Source of the DNA: a bacterium
GTDB taxonomy: Bacteria > SZUA-79 > Acidulodesulfobacterales > Acidulodesulfobacteraceae
Direction: 5' to 3'
Assembly (NCBI GenBank): GCA_021794255.1
Contig: JAJYRF010000040.1
Span: 1 to 14,527, forward strand
DNA length: 14,527 nucleotides
The notes beneath the pieces were generated by a model. It was given only the letters and a program-made list of their open reading frames with translations. It did no database searches and was not told the origin of the DNA. Each line of letters begins with the position of its first letter. The first letter of the stretch is position 1. A program made the position numbers and the translations under genes. Of the stretch, positions 14,441 to 14,527 are shown in pieces.

Positions 14441-14483
14441 ATAGCTCGGATACCCCGTCCGTAAGAGCGGGGAGGAGAGCTAT
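14441..14483 (-). mobile_element. Possible right-end hairpin of an IS200/IS605-type element
   Basis: ATAGCTC (14441-14447) pairs with GAGCTAT (14477-14483), and CCCCG (14453-14457) pairs with CGGGG (14468-14472), around CCCCGTCCGTAAGAGCGGGG. This G+C-rich structured block closely resembles the hairpin found just past tnpB genes in IS200/IS605 elements, which also forms the end of the TnpB guide RNA. It stands out sharply from the AT-rich surroundings. Confidence 0.45.
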
Positions 14484-14527
14484 CCTCGTTTTAGTTTTAA
14501 ATTAACGGGAGTTTTTACGACGGCTAA
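14480..14527 (-). CDS. tnpB: Possible C-terminal end of a TnpB-like protein, truncated by window edge
   Basis: Fifteen codons, reading LAVVKTPVNLKLKRG then TAG (14482-14480), lead directly into the structured hairpin, the usual arrangement at the end of tnpB. The residues alone are too few to identify the protein; the call rests on the adjacent hairpin and the G+C-richer composition. Confidence 0.3.
   Translation of the reverse strand, partial: LAVVKTPVNLKLKRG

Overview
The window is strongly AT-rich. Except for a 5'-truncated gene at the left edge, every gene lies on the minus strand, so the main cluster is transcribed from right to left. The gene set suggests a free-living anaerobic or microaerophilic Gram-negative bacterium with a deltaproteobacteria-like gene repertoire. 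It includes an AhbA/AhbB-type siroheme decarboxylase, an oxygen-sensitive [4Fe-4S] type PurF, an ExbB/ExbD energy-transducing pair, an exported c-type cytochrome and a lipoprotein. I cannot assign a genus from the sequence alone. A striking lineage feature is Asn/Ser-rich, triplet-repeat-encoded low-complexity segments inserted into otherwise normal metabolic enzymes.

Layout: 2-691 (+) is the end of a coiled-coil protein with a PD-(D/E)XK-like nuclease domain; its coiled coil is encoded by at least four perfect 63-bp repeats running off the edge. From 715 to 10868 (-) is a purine/pyrimidine/NAD block, in transcription order: purB fused to purS, purQ, purL, purF, pyrE, a lipoprotein, nadB. From 11179 to 12195 are exbB and exbD. 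From 12259 to 13314 is a single-chain AhbA-AhbB siroheme decarboxylase. After a 56-bp perfect palindromic terminator and a tandem pair of AU-rich hairpins comes a cytochrome c gene (13683-14057). The right edge is a very AT-rich spacer followed by what looks like the right end of an IS200/IS605-type element.

How the genes fit together: PurF makes phosphoribosylamine. PurS, PurQ and PurL form the three-part FGAM synthase. PurB catalyses the two fumarate-releasing steps. PurE/K/C/D/M/N/H are not in the window. The most notable protein is the PurB-PurS fusion, which covalently joins a late-pathway lyase to a small structural subunit of FGAM synthase encoded just upstream of purQ. pyrE (pyrimidines) and nadB (quinolinate for NAD) extend the cluster towards general nucleotide and cofactor synthesis.

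The best candidates for something undescribed are: the PurB-PurS fusion; the 22-bp tandem repeat that triplicates the purL start and breaks an ancestral purQ-purL ATGA overlap; the two tandem hairpins with a compensatory base-pair change after the cytochrome gene; the GC-rich island between purL and purF; the exbD 3'-end duplication separated by a pentanucleotide satellite; and the expandable coiled coil at the left edge.
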